15,710 nucleotides of DNA from positions 1 through 15,710 of the forward strand of contig JAMCSM010000181.1 in NCBI GenBank assembly GCA_023380915.1. The letters are read 5' to 3'. The notes under the pieces are model-generated. The model did not search any database. It was not told the DNA's origin and worked only from the letters and a program-made list of their open reading frames with translations. Both the position numbers and the translations under genes were made by a program. Position 1 is the stretch's first letter; every line of letters begins with the position of its first letter. This DNA comes from Actinomycetota bacterium (GTDB lineage: Bacteria > Actinomycetota > Humimicrobiia > Humimicrobiales > Humimicrobiaceae). This document shows positions 7,668-15,710 of the stretch, in pieces.

Positions 7668-8948
7668 TTACAGACCTTGTTTTTTGCTGCGTAATCTTTC
7701 AAAAACAAATAAAAATAACATTGAAATCGACGCAAAAACTGATAACGAAAAAATAAATATCCAGGAATTTTTAACACCATAATATCTCATATATATTCCC
7801 ATAAGTAAAGGCCCTATCCCGAAACCCACACCACTTATAAAAGAAATTATGGCATTAAATCTTCCCCTGTGGGTAACCGGTGAATAATTTGCAACAAGAA
7901 CATTGGAACTTACCGAATCAATTATCTCACCAAAAGTCCATATGATTGTAGAAATAATGAAAAATATATAAATTTTAGAATAAAAAAGAATCCCGAAACC
8001 AACTGCAAAAAGAAGCCCGGCAATGCTTATGTTGATCAATGGATTAAATTTTTTAAATATTGTAATAAGTATTAAGGTCAGCAGTATGACGACAACTGCG
8101 TTTACAGTCATAAGTGAACCAAAAATCCTTGGTCCTTCATTGCTGCTGAAAATTTCATCGAGATACAATGGCAAACTAAAGGTTGATTGGGCATAAACAA
8201 ATGAAAAAATGATTGAAATAAAAGCATAACCAACAAGAATAGGCTTTCTGAAAAATATTCTCAGAGTATTGCCTGTTTCCGCACGCTCTTCATCTTCAAT
8301 ATTTTGATTATCGGGAGGAATATTATTCATGGAATTGCCATTAAGTGAGCTGAAACTGATTTTTGTATGTAAAGTCTCTTTGACATAAATGGCGATAGGA
8401 ATCAAGGCAATAATTGTAGTAAAAGCATCTATGAAGAAAATCAATTCAATATGGTTGGTAAATAAAAATCCTGCAACAAGAGGTCCTATTGCAAAACCTA
8501 TATTATTTCCCAGGTAAAGAAGTGAAAATGCATCATTTCTGTTTACCCTGCCTGTGGCATCTATGATTAATGCATTAATTGCAGGCAGCGCTCCAGATTT
8601 CAGAAAGCCTGCAAGTATTACCAAATAAGGGATAATCGGAGAAATTCCTAAAAAAGCTATTATAAGAAAGCATGCTGATCCCAAAAGGCTTAGCAGAATA
8701 ATTACAAATTTTCTCCCTATCCAATCAGCCAGTTTACCCCCGATTAATCTGCCAACTCCTTCGGCAAATATTACTATCGTCAGGACCAGTCCTGCAGTTT
8801 TTGCATCAAAACCAAGTTTTAAAGTTAAAAAGAAGGTCAGGAAAGGATAAACAAAACTGCCTGCAGAATTAATTATGTCTGCAATAAATAATATATAGAC
8901 ATTTCTCGGAAGATTAACGTATGATCGAAAGATATTGCCCTTGATCAT
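7668..8948 (-). CDS. major facilitator superfamily exporter (MdtG/MdtH-like)
   Basis: This is a 426-residue inner-membrane transporter with twelve predicted helices, six on each side of a polar loop at about 195-232. Motif A is clear between helices 2 and 3: GRLIGGKLADWIGRK (66-80). The C-terminal half contains FGEIIDSVSSNVLVANYSP and RGRFNAIISF, features shared with proton-driven multidrug exporters. It heads the leftward operon with the rhodanese lipoprotein and the metallophosphatase, with one intervening base before the rhodanese gene. No good ribosome-binding site precedes the ATG. The substrate cannot be deduced; the rhodanese neighbour hints at a sulfur compound, but generic drug efflux is equally possible. 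Confidence 0.9.
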   Translation of the reverse strand: MIKGNIFRSYVNLPRNVYILFIADIINSAGSFVYPFLTFFLTLKLGFDAKTAGLVLTIVIFAEGVGRLIGGKLADWIGRKFVIILLSLLGSACFLIIAFLGISPIIPYLVILAGFLKSGALPAINALIIDATGRVNRNDAFSLLYLGNNIGFAIGPLVAGFLFTNHIELIFFIDAFTTIIALIPIAIYVKETLHTKISFSSLNGNSMNNIPPDNQNIEDEERAETGNTLRIFFRKPILVGYAFISIIFSFVYAQSTFSLPLYLDEIFSSNEGPRIFGSLMTVNAVVVILLTLILITIFKKFNPLINISIAGLLFAVGFGILFYSKIYIFFIISTIIWTFGEIIDSVSSNVLVANYSPVTHRGRFNAIISFISGVGFGIGPLLMGIYMRYYGVKNSWIFIFSLSVFASISMLFLFVFERLRSKKQGL

Positions 8949-9156
8949 TACTTTTTTGGAATTTATTTCTTTAAAAAGATTTTAACTTAATTTTCTTAAG
9001 GTTTAAAAATAAAATTGTTATTATTTTCTTATATATATAATACTTGATTATATCCTATAATGACTTATATTTGCTACTATTTATTAAAATTTTATTAAAT
9101 CTTTTGTAATTTTTACTCTCTTATAAATAATTTTTATAAAATCTTTTTAAAAAAAT
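8949..9156 (-). other. AT-rich spacer upstream of the MFS operon
   Basis: This spacer of about 208 bases lies between two leftward genes. No ORF or RNA gene is evident. On the minus strand a TATAAT box sits at 9052-9047, about 100 bases before the MFS start, without a recognisable -35 element. It should contain the end of the DUF5661 transcript and the MFS promoter, but the composition makes individual boxes unreliable. Confidence 0.3.
8971..9008 (-). terminator. weak AT-rich hairpin with T-run (possible terminator or attenuator)
   Basis: Read leftward, 9008-8980 folds into an 11-bp stem with two single-base bulges and a five-base loop, centred on the complementary arms cttaa (8986-8990) and ttaag (8996-9000). 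It is followed by TCTTTTT. Only one G-C pair is present, so stability is low. Its place, 148 bases past the DUF5661 stop and 31 bases before the MFS start, would suit a terminator of the former or an attenuator of the latter. It may be chance in AT-rich DNA. Confidence 0.25.
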
Positions 9157-9432
9157 TTACTCTTTTGTATGCCAGTATTTTTCAGCTTCTTCTTCCATTT
9201 TGTAAAGACGATCATAATAATCAGGAAATTCATTCAGATGGGCAAGTGCAATTTTACCAGTTATCAATGGATCGTCATTTGTAACATTGGTATTGGTATC
9301 AACTTTTCCATGTTCTAATTCGACATCCATTCCCATTCTAAACTGTTCAACATCAAATTTACTCCAGTTTATTCCAATCTGCTCACCGATTTTCTTTGCT
9401 TCAACTACAGTAAAATGTTTTTTAACTGACAT
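9157..9432 (-). CDS. DUF5661 family small protein
   Basis: This 91-residue acidic, soluble protein has no signal peptide or membrane segment. I recognise the DUF5661 pattern: VVEAKKIGEQIGINWSKF near the N-terminus, then EQFRMGMDVELEHG (about 30-43), NVTNDDP (49-55) and KIALAHLNEFPDYYDRL (60-76), ending in a charged helix. The biochemical role of the family is unknown to me; the conserved His, Asp and Glu residues would suit metal or nucleic-acid contacts, but that is speculation. AGAGGA sits about seven bases before the ATG. It stands alone, divergent from the DUF362 operon and separated by 208 bases from the MFS gene. Confidence 0.85.
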   Translation of the reverse strand: MSVKKHFTVVEAKKIGEQIGINWSKFDVEQFRMGMDVELEHGKVDTNTNVTNDDPLITGKIALAHLNEFPDYYDRLYKMEEEAEKYWHTKE

Positions 9433-9634
9433 ATTTAATCCTCTCTAGAAATTGTGCTAAATAATACCTTATAACTTTCAGATATAAATATTATATCAAA
9501 AAATATTAATTCCGTTGTTGGAGGATATACTTTACTTAAAAGCAGAAAAATATTATATAATTTGGAAAATTACTATTTTTGTAATAAAAAAAATTTTAAA
9601 AAAATAAAAATAATAAAGAATCAAAACTCTAAAA
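9433..9634. promoter_or_regulatory. divergent promoter region between DUF5661 and DUF362 genes
   Basis: These 202 bases separate two diverging genes and must carry both promoters. Rightward, TATAAT at 9556-9561 pairs poorly with TTTACT at 9531-9536 (19-base spacing). Leftward, TATAAT lies at 9495-9490 without a clear -35 element. The only other element is a GGAGG at 9520-9524 with no start codon after it. The 60 bases before the DUF362 ATG are almost pure A/T and lack a Shine-Dalgarno element. Confidence 0.4.
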
Positions 9635-10843
9635 ATGACTGAAAAGCTTGGAAATAAAGTTTCAATTGTGAGATGCCCTGAATATTCCAAAAAAGAATTG
9701 ATACAAGCAATAAAAACCTGTGTTGATCTCATTGGAGGATTCGAAAAATTTATAAAACCAGGCAAAAAAATACTTTTAAAACCCAACCTGCTCTCGCCTG
9801 CGGATCCTGGAACTGCAATAACTACACATCCTTTCTTTGTTGAAAGTATTGTTGAAATTATTTTAAGTTTAAAAGTAGCACTCCCTGATATAGTTATTGC
9901 TGATAGTCCCGGTGCCGTTATGCTGCATAATAAAGAGAACCTTTTAAAAATCTATAAAGCCTGTGGACTTGAGTATTTCAAAGACAAAAAAGGTGTAATT
10001 TTGAATCTGGATACAGGTTATAAAACGGTAACACATAAAGACGGAAAGGTTATAAAAACACTGGAAATAATAAATCCTGTTTTGGAAGCCGATCTTATAA
10101 TTAACCTGCCAAAATTTAAAACACACAGCTTAACCAGAACAACAGGTGCAATAAAAAATATGTACGGCATCATTTATGGAAGGACAAAGACTCTTCTTCA
10201 TACAAAATTCATAGAACTGGAAAAATTTAATGATATGCTTCTTGACATTTATACTTTTAAAAAGCCTGTGCTCAATATAATGGACGGCATTCTGGGAATG
10301 GAAGGAGAGGGTCCGGGACCAAGCGGTAATCCAAGAAAGATAGGTCTTGTCATTGCAAGTACAAATGGCATAGCAATGGATAATGTCGTTGGAAGGATAA
10401 TGGGTATCAAAGATGGAAATTCTCCACTTATTAATGCAGCAGAAAAAAGGGGCCTGGAAGGATGGAACCTTAACGATACCGAAATACTTGGAGAGGACCT
10501 GAATGATGTAATTATAAGTGATTTCAGATTACCAAAAAATTCAAATATTGACAGGATAACAAAAAACAGGTTTATAAACACTTATATTTTCCCATTCATT
10601 AGAAACAGTCTTGCTCTTTCACCATACCAGAATAAAAAAAAGTGCAATTTTTGTAAAGAATGCATAGAGCTTTGCCCGGAAAAAGCTATTGCAATTTTAA
10701 ACGCTGATAAATTAAAATTTGATTACAAGAAATGCATCAGATGCTACTGTTGCAGTGAAATGTGCCAGCAGGGTGCTATTGATTTAAGATATTCATTCAT
10801 TGGCAATTTAATTTTTGAAAGAAAGAAAAAAAATGAAAAATGA
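9635..10843 (+). CDS. DUF362 protein with C-terminal 2x[4Fe-4S] ferredoxin domain
   Basis: This is a 402-residue cytoplasmic iron-sulfur protein. The DUF362 domain (about 8-300) shows KPNLLSP (49-55), IADSPG (88-93), LPKFKTH (158-164), GAIKNMYG (171-178) and MEGEGPGPSGNP (222-233). The C-terminal part has two cluster motifs: Cys337, 340, 343 and 347 followed by Pro, and Cys367, 370, 373 and 377, with an extra Cys372. Each motif can bind one [4Fe-4S] cluster, and each should draw its fourth ligand from the other motif, as in bacterial-type ferredoxins. DUF362 proteins are common in anaerobes; the enzymatic role is not settled to my knowledge. Its stop overlaps the start of the following flavoprotein by 11 bases, suggesting a shared electron-transfer job. 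The start lacks a good ribosome-binding site, but the protein aligns from the N-terminus (KVSIVRC). Confidence 0.92.
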   Translation: MTEKLGNKVSIVRCPEYSKKELIQAIKTCVDLIGGFEKFIKPGKKILLKPNLLSPADPGTAITTHPFFVESIVEIILSLKVALPDIVIADSPGAVMLHNKENLLKIYKACGLEYFKDKKGVILNLDTGYKTVTHKDGKVIKTLEIINPVLEADLIINLPKFKTHSLTRTTGAIKNMYGIIYGRTKTLLHTKFIELEKFNDMLLDIYTFKKPVLNIMDGILGMEGEGPGPSGNPRKIGLVIASTNGIAMDNVVGRIMGIKDGNSPLINAAEKRGLEGWNLNDTEILGEDLNDVIISDFRLPKNSNIDRITKNRFINTYIFPFIRNSLALSPYQNKKKCNFCKECIELCPEKAIAILNADKLKFDYKKCIRCYCCSEMCQQGAIDLRYSFIGNLIFERKKKNEK

Positions 10844-12275
10844 CTTATATAAGAATGTAACTATCATCGGAGGCAATGCCGCAGGGCTTGCGGCTGCCAG
10901 CCAGGCAAGAAGGACTGACCCTGATTTGAATATTACCGTGCTTGAATCAGGAGAATATATTTCTTATGGCTCCTGTGGGCTGCCCTATTATATTTCCGGA
11001 GAAATCAGGAATATGGAAGACCTGTTTGCATATCCGAAAAGTTTTTTTGAGGAAAAAAGAAATATAAAAATATTTATGTCTCATAAAGTGGTAAATCTTA
11101 ATCCTTCAAAAAAAGAATTAACAGCACTAAAAATTGATAGCAATAATAAAAACTCGGGTCCTGATTCAGTAAACGACAGCCAGCCTATTACTTTTAAATA
11201 TGATAGATTGGTAATTTGCAGCGGTGCTTCTCCGGCTAAATTGAATATCCCCGGAATTACATCGTCTAACATATTCAATTTCAGGAATGTAAGAGATGTA
11301 ATAAGCCTAAAAAATTATATCACTCTGAACAGACCAGAAAAAGCTTTAATTATAGGCGGCAGTTCCGTGGGTCTTCTTGTCGCAGAAGCTCTGAATAATA
11401 TAGGTATTAAAGTAACTGTGGCTGAAAATTCCGGCAACATATTTAAAGATTATGATGATGAAATAAGCAGAAAATTATCTGAAACTTTGAAGTCTTCGGG
11501 AATAAATATTTTAACCGGCAGCAGGGTTATTTCCTTTAATAATAGTTCGGGACAGAAGGCAAATTCTGCTTTGATATCACTTAGTTCTGAAAATTTCAGT
11601 GGTCATAATGAAATAGAGATTGATTTCATTATACTGGCAGCAGGTATTGAGGCAAACACCGATTTTATAAAAGATTCTTCAATAGATCTGGGATCAAATA
11701 AGGCAATAAGGGTAACAAATAAGCAGCAGACTTCTTATCCCAATATATATGCCGCAGGAGACTGCTGTCTTGTAAGGAACCTGGTAACACAGAAACATGA
11801 ATTTATCCCTACTGCAGGCATAGCTATAAAGACAGGAAGAATAGCCGGAAACAATGCTGCGGGCGGTGACGAAATTTTCAAAGGTTCTATAAATACCAAG
11901 GTCGACAAAATTTTTGGTCTCGAAATCGCGAGGACAGGAATAGATAGTAAAACTGCATCCTATAATGGATTTGACACAATTAAAATTACCGGCAGTTACC
12001 TCTCTCATATAAAAGCTATACCTGGAGCCTCGGAGATAACGGTTGCAATAACTGTTGATAAAAAAACACACAGGCTTCTGGGAGCACAAATGATCGGCAA
12101 AGAAGGAGTAGCAAAAAGAATAGATGTATTTGCAACAGCAATTTCAAATGAAATGAAAGTTGAAGATATTTATATGCTGGATTTAAGCTATGCACCCAAA
12201 ATATCCACTTCAATAGATCCGGTAAATAAAATATGCGGAAGGGCTGTTATCGAACTTCAAAGCAGAAAGTTTTAA
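10833..12275 (+). CDS. CoA-disulfide reductase / NADH oxidase family flavoprotein
   Basis: This 480-residue FAD- and NAD(P)H-dependent oxidoreductase belongs to the single-cysteine pyridine-nucleotide disulfide family. Visible are the FAD-binding loop IIGGNAAGLAA (11-21), redox Cys48 in SYGSCGLPYYISG, the NAD(P)-binding loop IIGGSSVGLLVAE (173-185), the second FAD contact YAAGDC (306-311) and a dimerisation domain from about 350. One cysteine rather than a CxxxxC pair fits CoA-disulfide, persulfide or oxygen reduction through a cysteine sulfenate or CoA mixed disulfide; which one cannot be told. The C-terminal motif reads LDLSYAPKISTSIDPV (449-464) where relatives usually have YAPP. No rhodanese domain is attached. 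I chose ATG 10833 over an in-frame TTG at 10815, since the family begins just before the FAD loop. The gene ends two bases from a converging one. Confidence 0.93.
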   Translation: MKNDLYKNVTIIGGNAAGLAAASQARRTDPDLNITVLESGEYISYGSCGLPYYISGEIRNMEDLFAYPKSFFEEKRNIKIFMSHKVVNLNPSKKELTALKIDSNNKNSGPDSVNDSQPITFKYDRLVICSGASPAKLNIPGITSSNIFNFRNVRDVISLKNYITLNRPEKALIIGGSSVGLLVAEALNNIGIKVTVAENSGNIFKDYDDEISRKLSETLKSSGINILTGSRVISFNNSSGQKANSALISLSSENFSGHNEIEIDFIILAAGIEANTDFIKDSSIDLGSNKAIRVTNKQQTSYPNIYAAGDCCLVRNLVTQKHEFIPTAGIAIKTGRIAGNNAAGGDEIFKGSINTKVDKIFGLEIARTGIDSKTASYNGFDTIKITGSYLSHIKAIPGASEITVAITVDKKTHRLLGAQMIGKEGVAKRIDVFATAISNEMKVEDIYMLDLSYAPKISTSIDPVNKICGRAVIELQSRKF

Positions 12276-12277
12276 TT

Positions 12278-13381
12278 TCAGAATAACTCATCCTGTGAGG
12301 GTTCAGCTTTTCCAGGTTTATTAACTTCCGGTTCTATGAAATCAGGCTTATTTTTTATACTCCTGATGCCCATTTTCTTATCTTCTGGAATTTCATGGTC
12401 ACCGGATAGTTTAAGTTCTCTCAGGAGTACAGACCTATCAAAATTTTTCAGGAAAACCGACCAGTCAGCCTGCCCCCCGCTTTCTTCCAATATCATATTA
12501 AAGCCCCCAATATCAGCATCCATATTATCAACATGAAAAACTACGAATGCTTCTAAAATTTTTGGCCTCTTTGGTGAACCGAATTCTTTATATCCATGAT
12601 GGCTCAATATTATATGCAAAAGCCTGTCTTTTAAATCATCAGGAAAATTTTTCATTTGAGCAATTTTTTCCTGAACCATTCCATAACCTATGGTAATATG
12701 TCCGAGAAGCCTTCCGGTATCGGAAATTTTTATTGTTGAATCCAATTCGTATTCTTTTATTTTCCCCACATCATGCAGTATTGCACCTGTTACTACAAGA
12801 TCCCTGTTCAAATTGTCATATATTCCGGCAATCCATTCACAGATTTTTGTTACGGTTAACGTGTGATCCAGAAGACCGCCTATATAGGCATGATGATACT
12901 GTACTGCTGCTGATGAGCTGAAAAATTTATTTCTGAAATTTTCATCTTTGAAAAATAAGTTCAGTAATTCTGAAAGATAAATATTTTTTATGCTTCCCGC
13001 AAGAGATTCCATTTCCATGATCATGTTACCAATGTCTTTTTTGGCTGCTCTGATAAAATCTGAATATATAATATCTTTTTTATCTTCTATTTTTTTCACC
13101 TGTATTATCTTCAGCTGCTTTTTCATATTATCTGCATATTTATTATCTTCAACTTCACCCCTTATAATAACAAAATCACCTGTTTCGAATTGAGTGTTTC
13201 TCAATACTTCGGGCCATATAACTCCATCTATTGATCCACTCCTGTCCTGTAGGCAAATCAGGCAAAAATCTTCACCAGTCTTTGTCTTTTTTATTGTTTT
13301 CCTTCCAACAACAAAAATTGAATCAACAAATTCACCTGTTTTGAGATTGCTTATTTCATTTGCATATTTCTTATCCACCAA
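12278..13381 (-). CDS. yhaM: YhaM-like 3'-5' exoribonuclease (OB-fold plus HD domain)
   Basis: This cytoplasmic 367-residue protein pairs an N-terminal OB-fold (about 17-97, with the RSGSIDGVIWPE segment) with an HD metal-dependent hydrolase domain. HD-type residues are His163/His164, His173 (LDHTLTV), His203-Asp204 (ILHDVGK), His228, His261/His262 (LSHHG) and the block VDNMDADIGG (284-293). This is the arrangement of B. subtilis YhaM, a Mn-dependent 3'-5' exonuclease acting on RNA and single-stranded DNA. It carries a charged, proline-rich tail (about 345-367) that makes it longer than YhaM. The start is TTG with AAGGA seven bases upstream; the adjacent GTG codon is an alternative. It is the last gene of the enolase operon, 17 bases after the surE stop. 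Confidence 0.9.
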   Translation of the reverse strand: MVDKKYANEISNLKTGEFVDSIFVVGRKTIKKTKTGEDFCLICLQDRSGSIDGVIWPEVLRNTQFETGDFVIIRGEVEDNKYADNMKKQLKIIQVKKIEDKKDIIYSDFIRAAKKDIGNMIMEMESLAGSIKNIYLSELLNLFFKDENFRNKFFSSSAAVQYHHAYIGGLLDHTLTVTKICEWIAGIYDNLNRDLVVTGAILHDVGKIKEYELDSTIKISDTGRLLGHITIGYGMVQEKIAQMKNFPDDLKDRLLHIILSHHGYKEFGSPKRPKILEAFVVFHVDNMDADIGGFNMILEESGGQADWSVFLKNFDRSVLLRELKLSGDHEIPEDKKMGIRSIKNKPDFIEPEVNKPGKAEPSQDELF

Positions 13382-13398
13382 TTTTATGTCCTTTTTTA

Positions 13399-14196
13399 TC
13401 AGAATTTAAAATGCCTGAATATGTCACCATCTACCATATTTTTAAAATAGGTTATTTTTTTATAGTCTGTCATGTCATGCTGTATTGGAGTTATTGAGAT
13501 AAAATTATTTTTAACAGCAACATAATCACTGTCCTGATTCTCAGATACCTGTTCAAATTCACCATCCATCCAGTAGTAATCCCTGCCCCTTGGATCCACC
13601 CTTTTTATAAAAATATCCTTGAATTTAGCATCGCTTTGCGAGGTTATTTTTACTCCCTTAATCTTATCTTCTGCAATATCGGGAATATTTATATTTAACA
13701 ATGTTCGTAACGGCAGATCGCTGGTGTTTAGAAGCAAATCAACAATTTTCTTTGTAAATCTTGCTGCAAATCGATAATCGGTATCTTTAAGATTATCGAC
13801 TGATACCGCAATTGAAGTTATGTTATAAACTGTTCCTTCCGTAGCGGCTGAGACCGTTCCGGAATAAATGATATTTTCCCCAAGGTTTGCACCCCTGTTT
13901 ATTCCCGATACCACAATGTCAGGCTTTTTATCAAAAATTGCAGTAATAGCAAGTTTTACACAGTCTGCAGGTGTTCCATCAACAGAATAACCGCAAAACT
14001 TTCCGCCAATATATTCTTTTTTTACTGAAATCGGATCAAAAACAGTTATAGCATGGCCAACAGCACTTCTTTCCTTGTCAGGTGCTACTATCCTTATCTC
14101 AAACTTTTTATCTTCTCTGAGCTCATGATAAAGTGTATGCAAACCCTTTGATTCTATGCCATCATCGTTTGTTAATAGGATTATCTTCTTTTCCAT
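13399..14196 (-). CDS. surE: 5'/3'-nucleotidase SurE
   Basis: This 265-residue nucleotide phosphatase removes phosphate from nucleoside 5'- and 3'-monophosphates and is linked to stationary-phase survival. Metal-binding residues are visible: Asp11 and Asp12 in LLTNDDG, Ser44 in ERSAVGHAIT, and Asn100 in SGINRGANLG. Other family blocks are GTPADCV (74-80) and YSGTVSAATEG (111-121). It lies between enolase and the YhaM-like gene, 57 bases after the enolase stop with no convincing terminator between, so all three are probably co-transcribed. The ATG lacks an obvious ribosome-binding site. SurE also hydrolyses short polyphosphate in E. coli; whether this one does is unknown. Confidence 0.96.
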   Translation of the reverse strand: MEKKIILLTNDDGIESKGLHTLYHELREDKKFEIRIVAPDKERSAVGHAITVFDPISVKKEYIGGKFCGYSVDGTPADCVKLAITAIFDKKPDIVVSGINRGANLGENIIYSGTVSAATEGTVYNITSIAVSVDNLKDTDYRFAARFTKKIVDLLLNTSDLPLRTLLNINIPDIAEDKIKGVKITSQSDAKFKDIFIKRVDPRGRDYYWMDGEFEQVSENQDSDYVAVKNNFISITPIQHDMTDYKKITYFKNMVDGDIFRHFKF

Positions 14197-14253
14197 TCTA
14201 TTTTTTGAGCTGATTTAAAGCTTTGACCGAATCAATCATTTTTTACTTTTCAG

Positions 14254-15710
<1,457 letters not shown>

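Noticed and set aside
7667..7780. Upstream in-frame start for the rhodanese protein
   Set aside because: It would overlap the MFS gene by over 100 bases and place 38 extra residues before a clear lipoprotein signal peptide.
9520..9524. GGAGG resembling a ribosome-binding site in the divergent intergenic region
   Set aside because: No ATG or GTG start with an open frame follows at a useful distance, so no small gene is supported.
9433..9634. Possible small RNA or riboswitch in the divergent spacer
   Set aside because: The region is nearly pure A/T with no stable stem or conserved core that I can identify.
10815..10832. TTG start six codons upstream for the flavoprotein
   Set aside because: The extra residues are a lysine-rich run, and the ATG at 10833 lies at the expected distance from the FAD loop.
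14197..14253. Terminator between enolase and surE
   Set aside because: Only 4-5 bp stems with no following T-run are visible on the minus strand, so an operon is more likely.

Overview
The window is AT-rich, gene-dense and bacterial, and every gene is a recognisable family or domain. Low GC, short intergenic gaps, several TTG/GTG starts, a DUF362/ferredoxin protein and a flavin disulfide reductase suggest an anaerobe with a small or streamlined genome. Candidates are an uncultivated low-GC lineage (Atribacterota, low-GC Actinomycetota or Bacillota-like). No rRNA or other decisive marker is present, so this placement is a guess. I see no tRNA, rRNA, insertion sequence, CRISPR array, phage gene or origin.

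Layout. (1) 121-5357 (+): a five-gene export operon resembling E. coli ybhG-ybhF-ybhS-ybhR, in the order ATPase, ATPase, permease, permease, membrane-fusion protein. The double ATPase YbhF is here two separate proteins whose coding regions overlap by 16 bases. (2) 5375-8948 (-): an operon read leftward, with an MFS transporter, a tandem-rhodanese lipoprotein and a cytosolic 5'-nucleotidase-family metallophosphatase. (3) 9157-9432 (-): a 91-residue DUF5661 protein, divergent from the next operon. (4) 9635-12275 (+): a DUF362 protein with two 4Fe-4S motifs, overlapping a CoA-disulfide-reductase/NADH-oxidase family flavoprotein. (5) 12278-15549 (-): enolase, SurE and a YhaM-like 3'-5' exoribonuclease, read leftward.

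How the genes may work together. The first operon is self-contained: two ATPases would energise two ABC-2 permeases, and the adaptor would carry substrate across the envelope. Motif differences between the ATPases predict one canonical and one degenerate ATP site. The adaptor carries a Ser/Thr/Asn-rich stretch of about 65 residues where the tip of its alpha-hairpin should be. The DUF362/flavoprotein pair looks like a redox couple, and the rhodanese lipoprotein suggests sulfane-sulfur handling at the cell surface. The enolase operon is housekeeping: glycolysis, nucleotide phosphatase and RNA turnover.

The most unexpected raw-sequence signal is at the left edge. Bases 1-26 are an exact reverse complement of bases 197-222 inside the first ATPase gene, which is more likely a fold-back assembly or amplification artefact than biology. 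I found no convincing wholly new system. The best leads are the asymmetric split ATPase, the unusual adaptor tip and the DUF362/flavoprotein pair.
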